Positions 54,074 to 60,784 of a stretch of DNA of 64,000 bases are shown piece by piece. Numbering within the stretch: the stretch's first letter is position 1; each line of letters starts with the position of its first letter. The notes under the pieces were generated by a model that saw only the letters and a list, made by a program, of their open reading frames with translations, did not search any database and was not told where the DNA came from. This DNA comes from Paenibacillus curdlanolyticus YK9. GTDB lineage: Bacteria; Bacillota; Bacilli; Paenibacillales; Paenibacillaceae. The stretch is taken from NCBI RefSeq assembly GCF_000179615.1, contig NZ_AEDD01000006.1:164302-228301 (forward strand). Reading direction: 5' to 3'. A program made the translations under genes and the position numbers.

Positions 54074-54727
54074 TTATCCTATTACATGATGAATAAACCG
54101 TTCCAGGTTCGTCTCATCCGAGATGTTCTTGTTGCATGCTTCGCTATTCGTGCACATATAATTGCCGACCGCTTTGTAATAGTCAGGCGATGCATTAGCC
54201 GGTTTGGTCTTGGTTATCGCTGTAACCAAGCTAAGCTCCCCGCTCCGGTTGCATAAGCAGCAATAGCCTTTCTTATTCGTCGGCGTATTCCGGCCCTCGA
54301 TGCCGATCCATTGTCCATCGCGGTTGTACACCATGAACAGCTTGTTCGTCGCGATATCGATCCAGCTCAGGTACGTCACATAACGATAATCGATCGATGC
54401 CAAGTCAGGAGCCTTAAGCTTCTTCACTTTGGGGAACAGCTTCTGAATCTGCTTCTCCGGTATGCGCGGGAACTCCAGCATATACGGCTCCAGCTCGCTC
54501 AGATACTTCCGGCAATCCTCCGCTGATCGCAGCTCAGCTATTCGGTCCACCAATGCTTTCTGGGAATCCGCTGCACTTGGGAATTGCTCCAGAATTTCAA
54601 AAATCGCGCTCGATCGAATCGCTTCCACGACCTTCGGATCAGTGGCCGCTTGGCAAGCCTTCTGCAATTTATCGACATGCTTCTTCATGAAGTTATATTG
54701 ATGGTTTCTAATGAATGGTTCTGTCAT
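54074..54727 (-). CDS. FusB/FusC-type EF-G-binding protein
   Basis: 217 residues. N-terminal helical half (PFIRNHQYNFMKKHVDKLQK) and a C-terminal treble-clef zinc finger: GYCCLCNRSGELSLVT, then NYMCTNSEACNKNI supplying the second Cys pair. LFMVYNRDGQWIGIEGR and SWIDIATNKLF are typical of the family. FusB proteins bind elongation factor G and release it from the ribosome, which can give fusidic-acid tolerance. ATG 54727 has AAGGAGC upstream. The gene is preceded by a structured leader with a short peptide. Resistance by this homologue is not proven. Confidence 0.85.
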   Translation of the reverse strand: MTEPFIRNHQYNFMKKHVDKLQKACQAATDPKVVEAIRSSAIFEILEQFPSAADSQKALVDRIAELRSAEDCRKYLSELEPYMLEFPRIPEKQIQKLFPKVKKLKAPDLASIDYRYVTYLSWIDIATNKLFMVYNRDGQWIGIEGRNTPTNKKGYCCLCNRSGELSLVTAITKTKPANASPDYYKAVGNYMCTNSEACNKNISDETNLERFIHHVIG

Positions 54728-54737
54728 GTTCTCAGCT

Positions 54738-54865
54738 CCTTATTTGTAATAACACAAGTAAATAAGGTGCAAAGCCCATTATTAGAAACGACCAATGCTA
54801 GTTTGGGCGATCTTATCCTCGTTACGCCCCATGCAAAGTATCGCCCTATTCTATAGGCTTTGCAC
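54738..54865 (-). promoter_or_regulatory. Structured leader of the FusB-type gene (probable translational attenuator)
   Basis: In transcript order: GTGCAAAGCC (54865-54856), GGGCGAT (54846-54840), CTTTGCA (54838-54832), ATCGCCC (54811-54805), GGCTTTGCAC (54776-54767), CCTTATTT (54767-54760) and AAATAAGG (54745-54738). The first pairs with the fifth over 10 bp, the second with the fourth over 7 bp, and the last two form an 8-bp stem that buries the start of the gene's AAGGAG ribosome site. The first segment could alternatively pair with CTTTGCA. These mutually exclusive pairings with a leader ORF upstream are the mark of an attenuator. Confidence 0.7.
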
Positions 54866-54899
54866 GAGACGATGCAATCTGGCAATCGCGAATTACCAT
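54846..54899 (-). CDS. 17-residue leader peptide upstream of the FusB-type gene
   Basis: ATG 54899 has GGGGGGTG 7 nt upstream and opens a frame of 17 codons, MVIRDCQIASSRAKPIE, ending TAG at 54846. Its codons 12-15 contain the first arm of the leader hairpin (GTGCAAAG). A ribosome stalled on this peptide would alter pairing near the downstream ribosome site. Short leader peptides are known before inducible antibiotic-resistance genes of this kind. Confidence 0.65.
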   Translation of the reverse strand: MVIRDCQIASSRAKPIE

Positions 54900-55069
54900 G
54901 TTTAACACCCCCCACTTGAGACTAATATAAGGGAAAGTGGTTGTTGGTGCAACTGTTTTGGCGGTGCTGCAGCTAGGAGGATCGTTCCAATTATCCAATT
55001 TCGACCATTAGGCGCTTGGTTCCCTCCCCTTAGAGTGGTACACTCTCTTTAATAAAGGAGGAATGCACG
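54900..55069. other. Divergent intergenic region
   Basis: Separates the FusB leader from the aminopeptidase gene; both promoters must lie here. TACACT at 55029-55034, about 40 nt ahead of the aminopeptidase start, is a plausible -10 box. Confidence 0.4.
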
Positions 55070-56299
55070 ATGCCAACTACTGCAGATTTGGAAAAATACG
55101 CCGACCTGATCGTCCGAACAGCGGTCCATATTCAACGGGGACAAGTACTCTGGATCAATGCTCCCATCCATACGCCGGACCTCGTGCGCCTCATCGTGAA
55201 GCGCGCTTATGAAGAAGGCGCCAAGCGGGTCCATGTCGAATGGCAGGATGAGCAGCTTACCAAGCTGACGTACGGTCTGGCACCAGACGAAGCGTTCGAG
55301 CAATATCCGGCTTGGCGGGCGCAGGCGATGAACGAATTAGCGGAGCAAGGCGGCGCTTATTTGTTCATCAAGTCCGACGATCCCGAGCTGCTCAAGGATA
55401 TCAATCCCAAGCGGCTCTCGGATTATTCGCGCGTCTCCTCAGCTGCGCTTGCTACGTTCCGAAAATATATGTCCTCGAAGCGAATGACGTGGTCCATCGT
55501 TGCGGCTCCTTCGGACAACTGGGCGAAGCTCGTCTTCCCCGCGCTGGATACGCATGCTGCCGTCGAGGCGCTGTGGGAAGCCATCTTCCGTGCCGTTCGC
55601 GTCAAGCTGGACGATCCTGTACATGCCTGGGCAGAGCATAACAGCTTCTTGCTCGCTAAGCGCGCCTATCTCGACGCCAAGCAGTACAAGAAGCTTCATT
55701 ACCGAGCTCCCGGCACGGACCTCGTCATCGAGCTGCCGGACAATCACCTCTGGAACGGCGGCATTTCGAAAAACGAGCAAGGCAATACGTTCAACCCGAA
55801 CGTGCCAACGGAGGAAGTGTACACGGCACCGCATCGGAACGGTACGCACGGCGTCGTGCGAAGCACGAAGCCGTTAAGCTACCAAGGCAACCTGATCGAA
55901 AACTTCAGTCTAACGTTCGCTGACGGCCGCGTCGTCGACTTCCAAGCCGAGAAAGGCTACGAATCGCTCAAGGCGATGCTGGATCTGGATGAGCACTCGC
56001 GATACCTCGGCGAAGCCGCCCTCGTGCCGCATCGGTCGCCGATCTCGGATTCGAACATTATTTTCTTCAACACGCTGTTCGACGAGAACGCCTCCAACCA
56101 TCTGGCCTTGGGCAATGCGTACCCAACCTGCGTGCAGGGCGGCGCTGCCATGACGCGTGAAGAGCTGGAGCAAGCCGGCCTGAACCAAAGCATCCTGCAC
56201 GTCGACTTCATGATCGGCTCGGCCGAAATGGACATCGACGGCATCACGAGGGATGGCAAGGCCGAGCCGGTGTTCCGCAAGGGCAATTGGGCGTTCTAA
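55070..56299 (+). CDS. M29-family aminopeptidase (thermophilic metalloaminopeptidase type)
   Basis: 409 residues, matching the AmpS/AmpT/PepS family: ADLIVRTAVHIQRGQVLWIN start, VHVEWQDEQL, and the two-metal site residues in NIPTEEVYTAPHR-like NVPTEEVYTAPHRNGTHG, LGEAALVPHRSPIS, and HVDFMIGSAEMDIDG. It removes N-terminal amino acids from peptides and acts in the cytoplasm. ATG 55070 has AAAGGAGG upstream. Monocistronic with a strong terminator. Confidence 0.93.
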   Translation: MPTTADLEKYADLIVRTAVHIQRGQVLWINAPIHTPDLVRLIVKRAYEEGAKRVHVEWQDEQLTKLTYGLAPDEAFEQYPAWRAQAMNELAEQGGAYLFIKSDDPELLKDINPKRLSDYSRVSSAALATFRKYMSSKRMTWSIVAAPSDNWAKLVFPALDTHAAVEALWEAIFRAVRVKLDDPVHAWAEHNSFLLAKRAYLDAKQYKKLHYRAPGTDLVIELPDNHLWNGGISKNEQGNTFNPNVPTEEVYTAPHRNGTHGVVRSTKPLSYQGNLIENFSLTFADGRVVDFQAEKGYESLKAMLDLDEHSRYLGEAALVPHRSPISDSNIIFFNTLFDENASNHLALGNAYPTCVQGGAAMTREELEQAGLNQSILHVDFMIGSAEMDIDGITRDGKAEPVFRKGNWAF

Positions 56300-56317
56300 A
56301 TCGTCCTAATTACTAAG

Positions 56318-56353
56318 ACAACCTCGCGTTTTTAGGCGCGAGGTTGTTTTTTG
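56318..56353 (+). terminator. Intrinsic terminator of the aminopeptidase gene
   Basis: ACAACCTCGCG-tttttagg-CGCGAGGTTGT followed by TTTTTT; an 11-bp perfect stem. Confidence 0.95.
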
Positions 56354-56434
56354 CGTGCTTCAAAAATAGCTAGCCAGTCGTTGATACAACGTTGCCGTCC
56401 ACCCATCAAATGCTAGCTATGATGAACGTAAATA

Positions 56435-56532
56435 AGTAACAGCTCTCCGTATTTGCTTCAGGTCGTAGGTTAAAAATGGATAGTGTGAAAACCACCATTT
56501 TCAGAGCTACAAGCAAAAGGAGAGCTGTTACT
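56435..56532 (+). promoter_or_regulatory. Hairpin sequestering the transposase ribosome site
   Basis: AGTAACAGCTCTCC (56435-56448) and GGAGAGCTGTTACT (56519-56532) are perfect 14-bp complements; TTTGCTT/AAGCAAA continues the stem and AAAATGG/CCATTTT forms an inner hairpin. The downstream arm contains the GGAG ribosome site and ends directly at the ATG. Transcripts read in from outside would fold and block translation, a known way for insertion sequences to avoid activation by read-through. Confidence 0.75.
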
Positions 56533-57651
56533 ATGCATTCTGCCACAAAATACATCGGTTTAGATGTGTCCAAAGAAAAAATTTCTGTTGCTATTGCTGA
56601 CGAGGGAAGAGAAGCGCCTCGTTACTACGGAACCGTTGCGCATACCCCGGCTGCCCTTCGAAAACTAATCAAAGAGTTAGGTCCGGCGGGAAGCCTTTCG
56701 TTTTGTTACGAGGCTGGGCCGACTGGCTACGAAACCTATCGCTGGATTGAAACAATGGGCGCTAGCTGTGTCGTCATTGCTCCCTCTCTCATCCCGAAAC
56801 GACCAGGCGATCACATTAAAACCGATCGTCGAGACGCGGTGCAACTCGCTCGACTATTCCGTGCAGGAGAACTGACGCCTATTCATGTTCCATCGCGTGA
56901 CAGCGAAGCATTGCGAGACCTTGTTCGTACTCGTGAAGCTGCGAAAGAAGACAAGCACCGCGCTGCACAACGCATTTTGAAGTTTTTGCTTCGTCACCAG
57001 ATCCATCCGCCCGTAACGATAAAACGTCGGTGGACCAAAAAGTATCGGGAGTGGCTTGGACAGCTTACTTTTGAACAAGAGGCGCTGCAATTTTGCTTTA
57101 CTGAGATGCTGCATGCCCTCGAAGAAATTGAACAACGCATGGCGCGAATTGAAAAAGCACTATTCCAATTAGGCACCCAAGGCCCTCATGCGTCAATTAT
57201 TCAGGCCTTGCAGTCCCTGCGCGGCGTCGCTTTGCTTACGGCAATTACAATCGCCGCCGAGATTGACTCGTTTGAGCGCTTCCGGTCACCTGCGCAATTA
57301 ATGGCCTATTTAGGCTTAGTTCCGCGCGAACACTCGACAGGGCAAAGTGTAAAAAGAGGAGGCATGACAAGAGCCGGCAACCCTCATTTAAGGCGAGCCT
57401 TGGTAGAGTCTGCCTGGAGTTACCGTCACCGCCCATCGGTAAAAGGGGAATTGGCAAAACGGTTAGATGGCATGCCGCCCAACTTGCAACTACTGTCCTG
57501 GAAAGCGCAAGAGAGATTGCATAAGAAGTATCGCCGGCTTGTTTTTGGAATGAATAAGCACAAAAATGTGGCAATTGGAGCAGTCGCTCGTGAATTGGCT
57601 GGTTTTATATGGGCGGCCGCTCGCACCTGTGACCAAACAAATTTAGCCTAG
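56533..57651 (+). CDS. IS110-family transposase (DEDD RuvC-like)
   Basis: About 372 residues. N-terminal RuvC-like DEDD domain: YIGLDVSKEKISVAI (Asp), FCYEAGPTGYETYRW (Glu) and KTDRRDAVQLARLF (Asp pair). C-terminal Transposase_20 domain: LQSLRGVALLTAITIAAEID and YLGLVPREHSTGQSVKRG with the catalytic Ser (HST). ATG 56533 has AAAAGGAG upstream; the frame opens earlier at 56476 but that ATG is in the hairpin loop. All key residues are present, so it is probably functional. Confidence 0.93.
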   Translation: MHSATKYIGLDVSKEKISVAIADEGREAPRYYGTVAHTPAALRKLIKELGPAGSLSFCYEAGPTGYETYRWIETMGASCVVIAPSLIPKRPGDHIKTDRRDAVQLARLFRAGELTPIHVPSRDSEALRDLVRTREAAKEDKHRAAQRILKFLLRHQIHPPVTIKRRWTKKYREWLGQLTFEQEALQFCFTEMLHALEEIEQRMARIEKALFQLGTQGPHASIIQALQSLRGVALLTAITIAAEIDSFERFRSPAQLMAYLGLVPREHSTGQSVKRGGMTRAGNPHLRRALVESAWSYRHRPSVKGELAKRLDGMPPNLQLLSWKAQERLHKKYRRLVFGMNKHKNVAIGAVARELAGFIWAAARTCDQTNLA

Positions 57652-57932
57652 TTCTAGGCTGTATTCAAACACGCCAGAAAGAAAAACAATCTCGAGCACT
57701 AGGCCCGGGAGCAAACGAAGGTTCAAGAGAGAATCCACGTGGTCCGTTTGCACTAAGTTGAAAAACTGAACGTGCGTTGCTAGCTTGTGATCGCTCTCTT
57801 TGACGAAGGCATAAAATGTGGTAACCAACCCACGGATAGCAGCGTGCCAACCGTCGCTCGCATATTTGCTCCCGCGCTTAGTGCTTGAGAAACTGCATGG
57901 AAATACTGGAGAGTTGACTAAAACGTTCATAG
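57652..57932 (+). other. 3' non-coding end of the IS1111-like element; candidate bridge-RNA region
   Basis: About 280 nt without a supported gene on the plus strand. In IS1111-type elements this position encodes the bridge RNA that pairs donor and target DNA. A 109-codon minus-strand frame (57972-57643) spans the whole region and half of the right flank; it has no ribosome site and probably reflects conserved non-coding sequence. I could not identify the two guide loops by eye. Confidence 0.4.
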
Positions 57933-58115
57933 CAACGGACCGAGCGGCCCTTATTTGATCAAAATCGGGCATATTTGTGCGCTAACGGACCCAGCAGCCT
58001 CTATTTGCCCGCAATCGCCCTCACGAGGCAGCAAACTAGCTAAATAACGGCTGTGGTGTCCGTTACAAATGCAGCGAGCACTTTTGGAGGGGAATAACGG
58101 CTCTGGTGTCCGTTA
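57933..58115. repeat. 184-bp forward-forward-reverse-reverse element, copy D
   Basis: Direct units CAACGGACCGAGCGGCCC (57933) and TAACGGACCCAGCAGCC (about 57984); inverted units ATAACGGCTGTGGTGTCCGTTA (ending about 58064) and ATAACGGCTCTGGTGTCCGTTA (ending 58115). Length 183 bp. It starts immediately after the right end of the IS1111-like element. Confidence 0.85.
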
Positions 58116-58146
58116 CAACAACTTTGCCTAATGCCACCTCTCGCCA

Positions 58147-59253
58147 CTACTGCTTCGCGCCGGCAAGAAGCGAGTTCAGCTGCTCCAGCAAATTGCCTCC
58201 GCCAGTGAGTGAGATCGTCCCGATCTTCTCGCAGATTTTCTCAAGGAATTCGAGCTCCTTCAAGCGGAAGAGCGTCTGGTTCTCGTCCATCAGCTTCGCG
58301 GTGTTCAGCAGGCTGCGCGTCGAGGCCGTTTCCTCGCGGCGGGTAATCAGATTCGCTTGCGCTTTCTTCTCCGCCAGCAGCACCGTGTTCAAAATCTCCT
58401 TGATATCCCCCGGCAAAATAATGTCTTTAACCCCGGCGGACGAGAATGTTACCCCATACTCCTCGCTCTTCTCGTTCAGGCGGGAAAGCACGAATGCGGC
58501 AATCTCTTGCTTCATTCGCAGCAGGTCGTCCAGCTTTAACGTCCCGACATATTCCCGCAGGATCAGCTGCAGCAGAATATACACTTGATCCTCGAAAGCC
58601 TTGAACGCCAGCGCCCGCAGCGGATCAACGATCTTGTACTGGCAGACGAAGTTTAGGCGCAGCGTCACCTTGTCCTCCGTCATAATTTCTTGTCCCGTCA
58701 TATCCAGCTGCTGATGGCGCAAATCCACGGTTTTAACAGCTGCCTGCACAGGCCCTCTCCAGAAATAGTATTTGCCCGGAGCAAGCTCCTGCTGCATCAC
58801 GTTGTTGTAAAACAGCAGCCCCGTCTCGTGGCTCGCCACTTCGGACGCATAGAGGTAGCCTACGACTTTCGAAAATATCGCTTCATCTATTTCTGCACCA
58901 ACCATCGGCTGCCGAATATCGACTCGCGTAAAATCATGCTGCTTCAGCACGTTCCAGAACGCATATTTCCCTGGCGTCAGCAGCGAAACAAACTTGCCAT
59001 CCTCGTAATGAAGCACATACTCATGGTCTTGTACATTCACAACGGTAAGCTCCTTGAGCAGCTGCTCATCCTGCAAAAATAAATTCAGATCCTTCCCCTG
59101 CACGGCGAAAGGCTTCGTCACATTCAATAGCACAATTTCATCATCGGAAAATGAAGCTAACCGGTGTACGCCCGGCTGCAAATGCTTCACATAGCTGCCC
59201 TTCTTAAACAGTAATCCCCGCTCGTCTGTTTTGACGATCATCTTTTTAAACAT
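58147..59253 (-). CDS. Slipin / SPFH (band-7)-domain protein
   Basis: About 368 residues. VGYLYASEVASHETGLLFY through GVKDIILPGDIKEILNTVLLAEKKAQANL matches prohibitin/stomatin-like band-7 domains; REETASTRSLLNTAKLMDEN is the slipin helical tail. An N-terminal beta region (GLLFKKGSYVKHLQPGVHRL) precedes it; there is no clear membrane span, unlike most slipins. Such proteins scaffold membrane microdomains. ATG 59253 follows GAGGGG. Monocistronic. Confidence 0.85.
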   Translation of the reverse strand: MFKKMIVKTDERGLLFKKGSYVKHLQPGVHRLASFSDDEIVLLNVTKPFAVQGKDLNLFLQDEQLLKELTVVNVQDHEYVLHYEDGKFVSLLTPGKYAFWNVLKQHDFTRVDIRQPMVGAEIDEAIFSKVVGYLYASEVASHETGLLFYNNVMQQELAPGKYYFWRGPVQAAVKTVDLRHQQLDMTGQEIMTEDKVTLRLNFVCQYKIVDPLRALAFKAFEDQVYILLQLILREYVGTLKLDDLLRMKQEIAAFVLSRLNEKSEEYGVTFSSAGVKDIILPGDIKEILNTVLLAEKKAQANLITRREETASTRSLLNTAKLMDENQTLFRLKELEFLEKICEKIGTISLTGGGNLLEQLNSLLAGAKQ

Positions 59254-59548
59254 TGTTGATCCCCTCATTTCATAAGCCCTGCTTGTCTTCTTGCGACCTT
59301 GGTAAGGAAATCCCCCTGACTCGGAGGCGGAGCCTTGCTTAAGGATGGAATTGCTGTACCTGCACACGAAATGTTGGAGATGATGATGACGCACTCTCCT
59401 TCAGCACGCCCTCGCCCATCCTTCCATTGCGCGGCCTGGCACTTCTTCTTCCATCCGGTACCCACAAGGCTGCAGAGCAGCTTCATCAGCGCCTGCCCGA
59501 AGGCCGGCCGAGGATTCCCACTAACAGGTCAGATCGGATTGTTCGCAT
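59254..59548. other. Intergenic region between slipin gene and tRNA-like sequence
   Basis: No gene. On the minus strand it contains GC-rich hairpins (GGCC-TTCG-GGC at 59496-59506; GCTGC-TCT-GCAGC at 59470-59482) that may belong to the RNA discussed in the findings. The slipin promoter also lies here. Confidence 0.4.
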
Positions 59549-59619
59549 CTCGATTAGAAGTCGAGTACTCTACCAATTGAGTTAATCGCTGTCTTAGCGA
59601 TATGGGATTTGAACCCATA
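59549..59619 (-). tRNA. Circularly permuted tRNA-Arg(UCU)-like gene
   Basis: In transcript order: T arm ATGGG-TTCAAAT-CCCAT (59618-59602), acceptor 3' strand ATCGCTA (59601-59595), spacer AGA, acceptor 5' strand CAGCGAT (59591-59585), TA, D arm ACTC-AATTGGTA-GAGT (59582-59567), A, anticodon arm CTCGA-CTTCTAA-TCGAG (59565-59549) with anticodon TCT at 59558-59556. Six of seven acceptor pairs form. T8, A14, G18G19, A21, T33 and T54T55C56A58 are all conserved. The 3' half precedes the 5' half, so no ordinary tRNA can be read. No CCA is encoded. Alternatively this is debris of two tandem tRNAs. Confidence 0.6.
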
Positions 59620-60002
59620 CATTGTGTGAGAAATGCCGGAAGCTGCGTTACAGTATACTTGTTCACAACGTGACAGGCACTGCCGGACCATTTGAAATCC
59701 GAGCCTAGGTAACGAAACGTTTTTCCAACACCACTCGTATCCTATATTCGCTTATTTTGGCAGCAACGAACATGGCGAAAGTATTACGACTGAGAAGAAA
59801 TTTTCCAATTGGTGAATAATCAAGAGGGTCATCGTCGAAGAGGATGGTAAGAAGGGACGTGTTTTGTTTTTTGCGTTTTGGAACAATTCGATCAGGCTAA
59901 TGCATTCCTTACACTTAAGGGGAATATTGTGATTACCCTCGCCTTTTTTGAGCAAAGCGAAGGGTTTGAAATAACTGAGAAACAAGCCGAACCACTTGGA
60001 AT
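59620..60002. other. Intergenic region with RNA-like segments and gene debris
   Basis: 59651-59688 (minus) holds short arms that could pair across the tRNA-like sequence (see findings). From 59754 to 60000 the plus strand has fragments in all three frames (GSNEHGESITTEKKFSNW; KKGRVLFFAFWNNS; QSEGFEITEKQAEPLG), each ended by a stop, so it is decayed coding sequence of unknown origin. Confidence 0.4.
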
Positions 60003-60165
60003 CCTCATTTTAGAAAAACCGATAATTATGATGAAATATTCGCGATTGATGTAAACGGTTACATTGGAAGCAGCACAAAAAAGAGAGATTGAATATGCTA
60101 AAGAAAAAGGAAAAGAAATTTATTACTACTCTAATGGCGAAATTCCTTCAAATGTTTTTAACTAA
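60003..60165 (+). pseudogene. 3' remnant of a nucleoside 2-deoxyribosyltransferase-like gene
   Basis: The frame PHFRKTDNYDEIFAIDVNGYIGSSTK runs into TGA; shifting one base in the A6 run near 60077 restores REIEYAKEKGKEIYYYSNGE and ends at TAA 60165. DEIFAIDVNGYIGSST-REIEYA is the C-terminal signature of DUF4406/deoxyribosyltransferase-like proteins. The N-terminal two-thirds is missing or scrambled upstream. Confidence 0.65.
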
Positions 60166-60209
60166 ATATAAATAACAGATTCGTTGGCTACTTGCACCAA
60201 TATAATGCT

Positions 60210-60653
60210 TCATTGAATATAAATCTCCATTTTCTTAAAGCGTATGCCATGATCAACGAATAGCGGATGGTCAAGCCAGTCAGACACTTCTTGAAAGTTA
60301 AGCTTCCGCCAAAAATGAACAGAGCTATTTCTAGCATACAGCTCCACTTTATTACTACCATGATCTGCAAGGTACTCCAATACTTTTTGCCATATCGCTT
60401 TACCAATACCTCTGCTTCGCATCTGTGATGATACGGCCGCATGCCTTAATTCGATAGCATCCTTGGTTATCATTAGTATAAATACGCCGATAACCCTTTC
60501 TTCTTCAACTGCGACGAAGGGGATCTCTTCCCCCTCCAGCTTTAATTCATTCCTTATTGACTCATCCATTCCATACGGCTTCCACATTTCTTCAAATAAG
60601 AACTGGTCAGCTTTCTCAACTAAAAGCTTATCCACAGCAATAATGACGTTCAA
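60210..60653 (-). CDS. GNAT-family N-acetyltransferase
   Basis: 147 residues with ELRHAAVSSQMRSRGIGKAIW (acetyl-CoA motif) and ELYARNSSVHFWRKLNFQEV (C-terminal motif). Substrate unknown. TTG 60653 is the start, with AGGAGG 10 nt upstream and no alternative ATG nearby. Confidence 0.85.
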   Translation of the reverse strand: MNVIIAVDKLLVEKADQFLFEEMWKPYGMDESIRNELKLEGEEIPFVAVEEERVIGVFILMITKDAIELRHAAVSSQMRSRGIGKAIWQKVLEYLADHGSNKVELYARNSSVHFWRKLNFQEVSDWLDHPLFVDHGIRFKKMEIYIQ

Positions 60654-60784
60654 CCTCTATCACCCTCCTTCAACAAAATGCGGCTCAGAAATTCCTGTTG
60701 CAAAGGACTGAGCCACCCGCGGTTGCAACCCAGCTTAAACGTTTTTTCTCGTGTGATCCAAATTAGCTTGGCAACCCACCATAA

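Larger units (their letters stand above)
56420..57932 (+). mobile_element. IS110-family (IS1111-subgroup-like) insertion sequence
   Basis: Near-terminal inverted repeats: left ATGAACGT (56422-56429) followed by CTCTCC-GTATTT (56443-56454); right ACGTTCAT (57923-57930) with the mirrored AAATACTGGAGAG just inside. The single transposase gene leaves about 110 nt of left and 280 nt of right non-coding sequence. Subterminal inverted repeats and a long 3' non-coding end fit the IS1111 subgroup, in which the bridge RNA is encoded 3' of the transposase. The exact ends are approximate. It borders FFRR copy D. Confidence 0.75.

Noticed and set aside
54724..54915. 63-codon frame overlapping the FusB-type start codon
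   Set aside because: Its GTG start lacks a ribosome site; the shorter 17-codon leader from ATG 54899 has one and better explains the signal.
57643..57972. Minus-strand 109-codon frame across the IS1111-like right end
   Set aside because: No ribosome site, and it crosses the element boundary into FFRR copy D; conserved IS non-coding sequence explains it better.
59601..59619. Possible integrase attachment-site fragment (tRNA 3' end only)
   Set aside because: The matching 5' half of the same acceptor stem lies three bases away, which an att-site remnant would not explain; kept only as an alternative.
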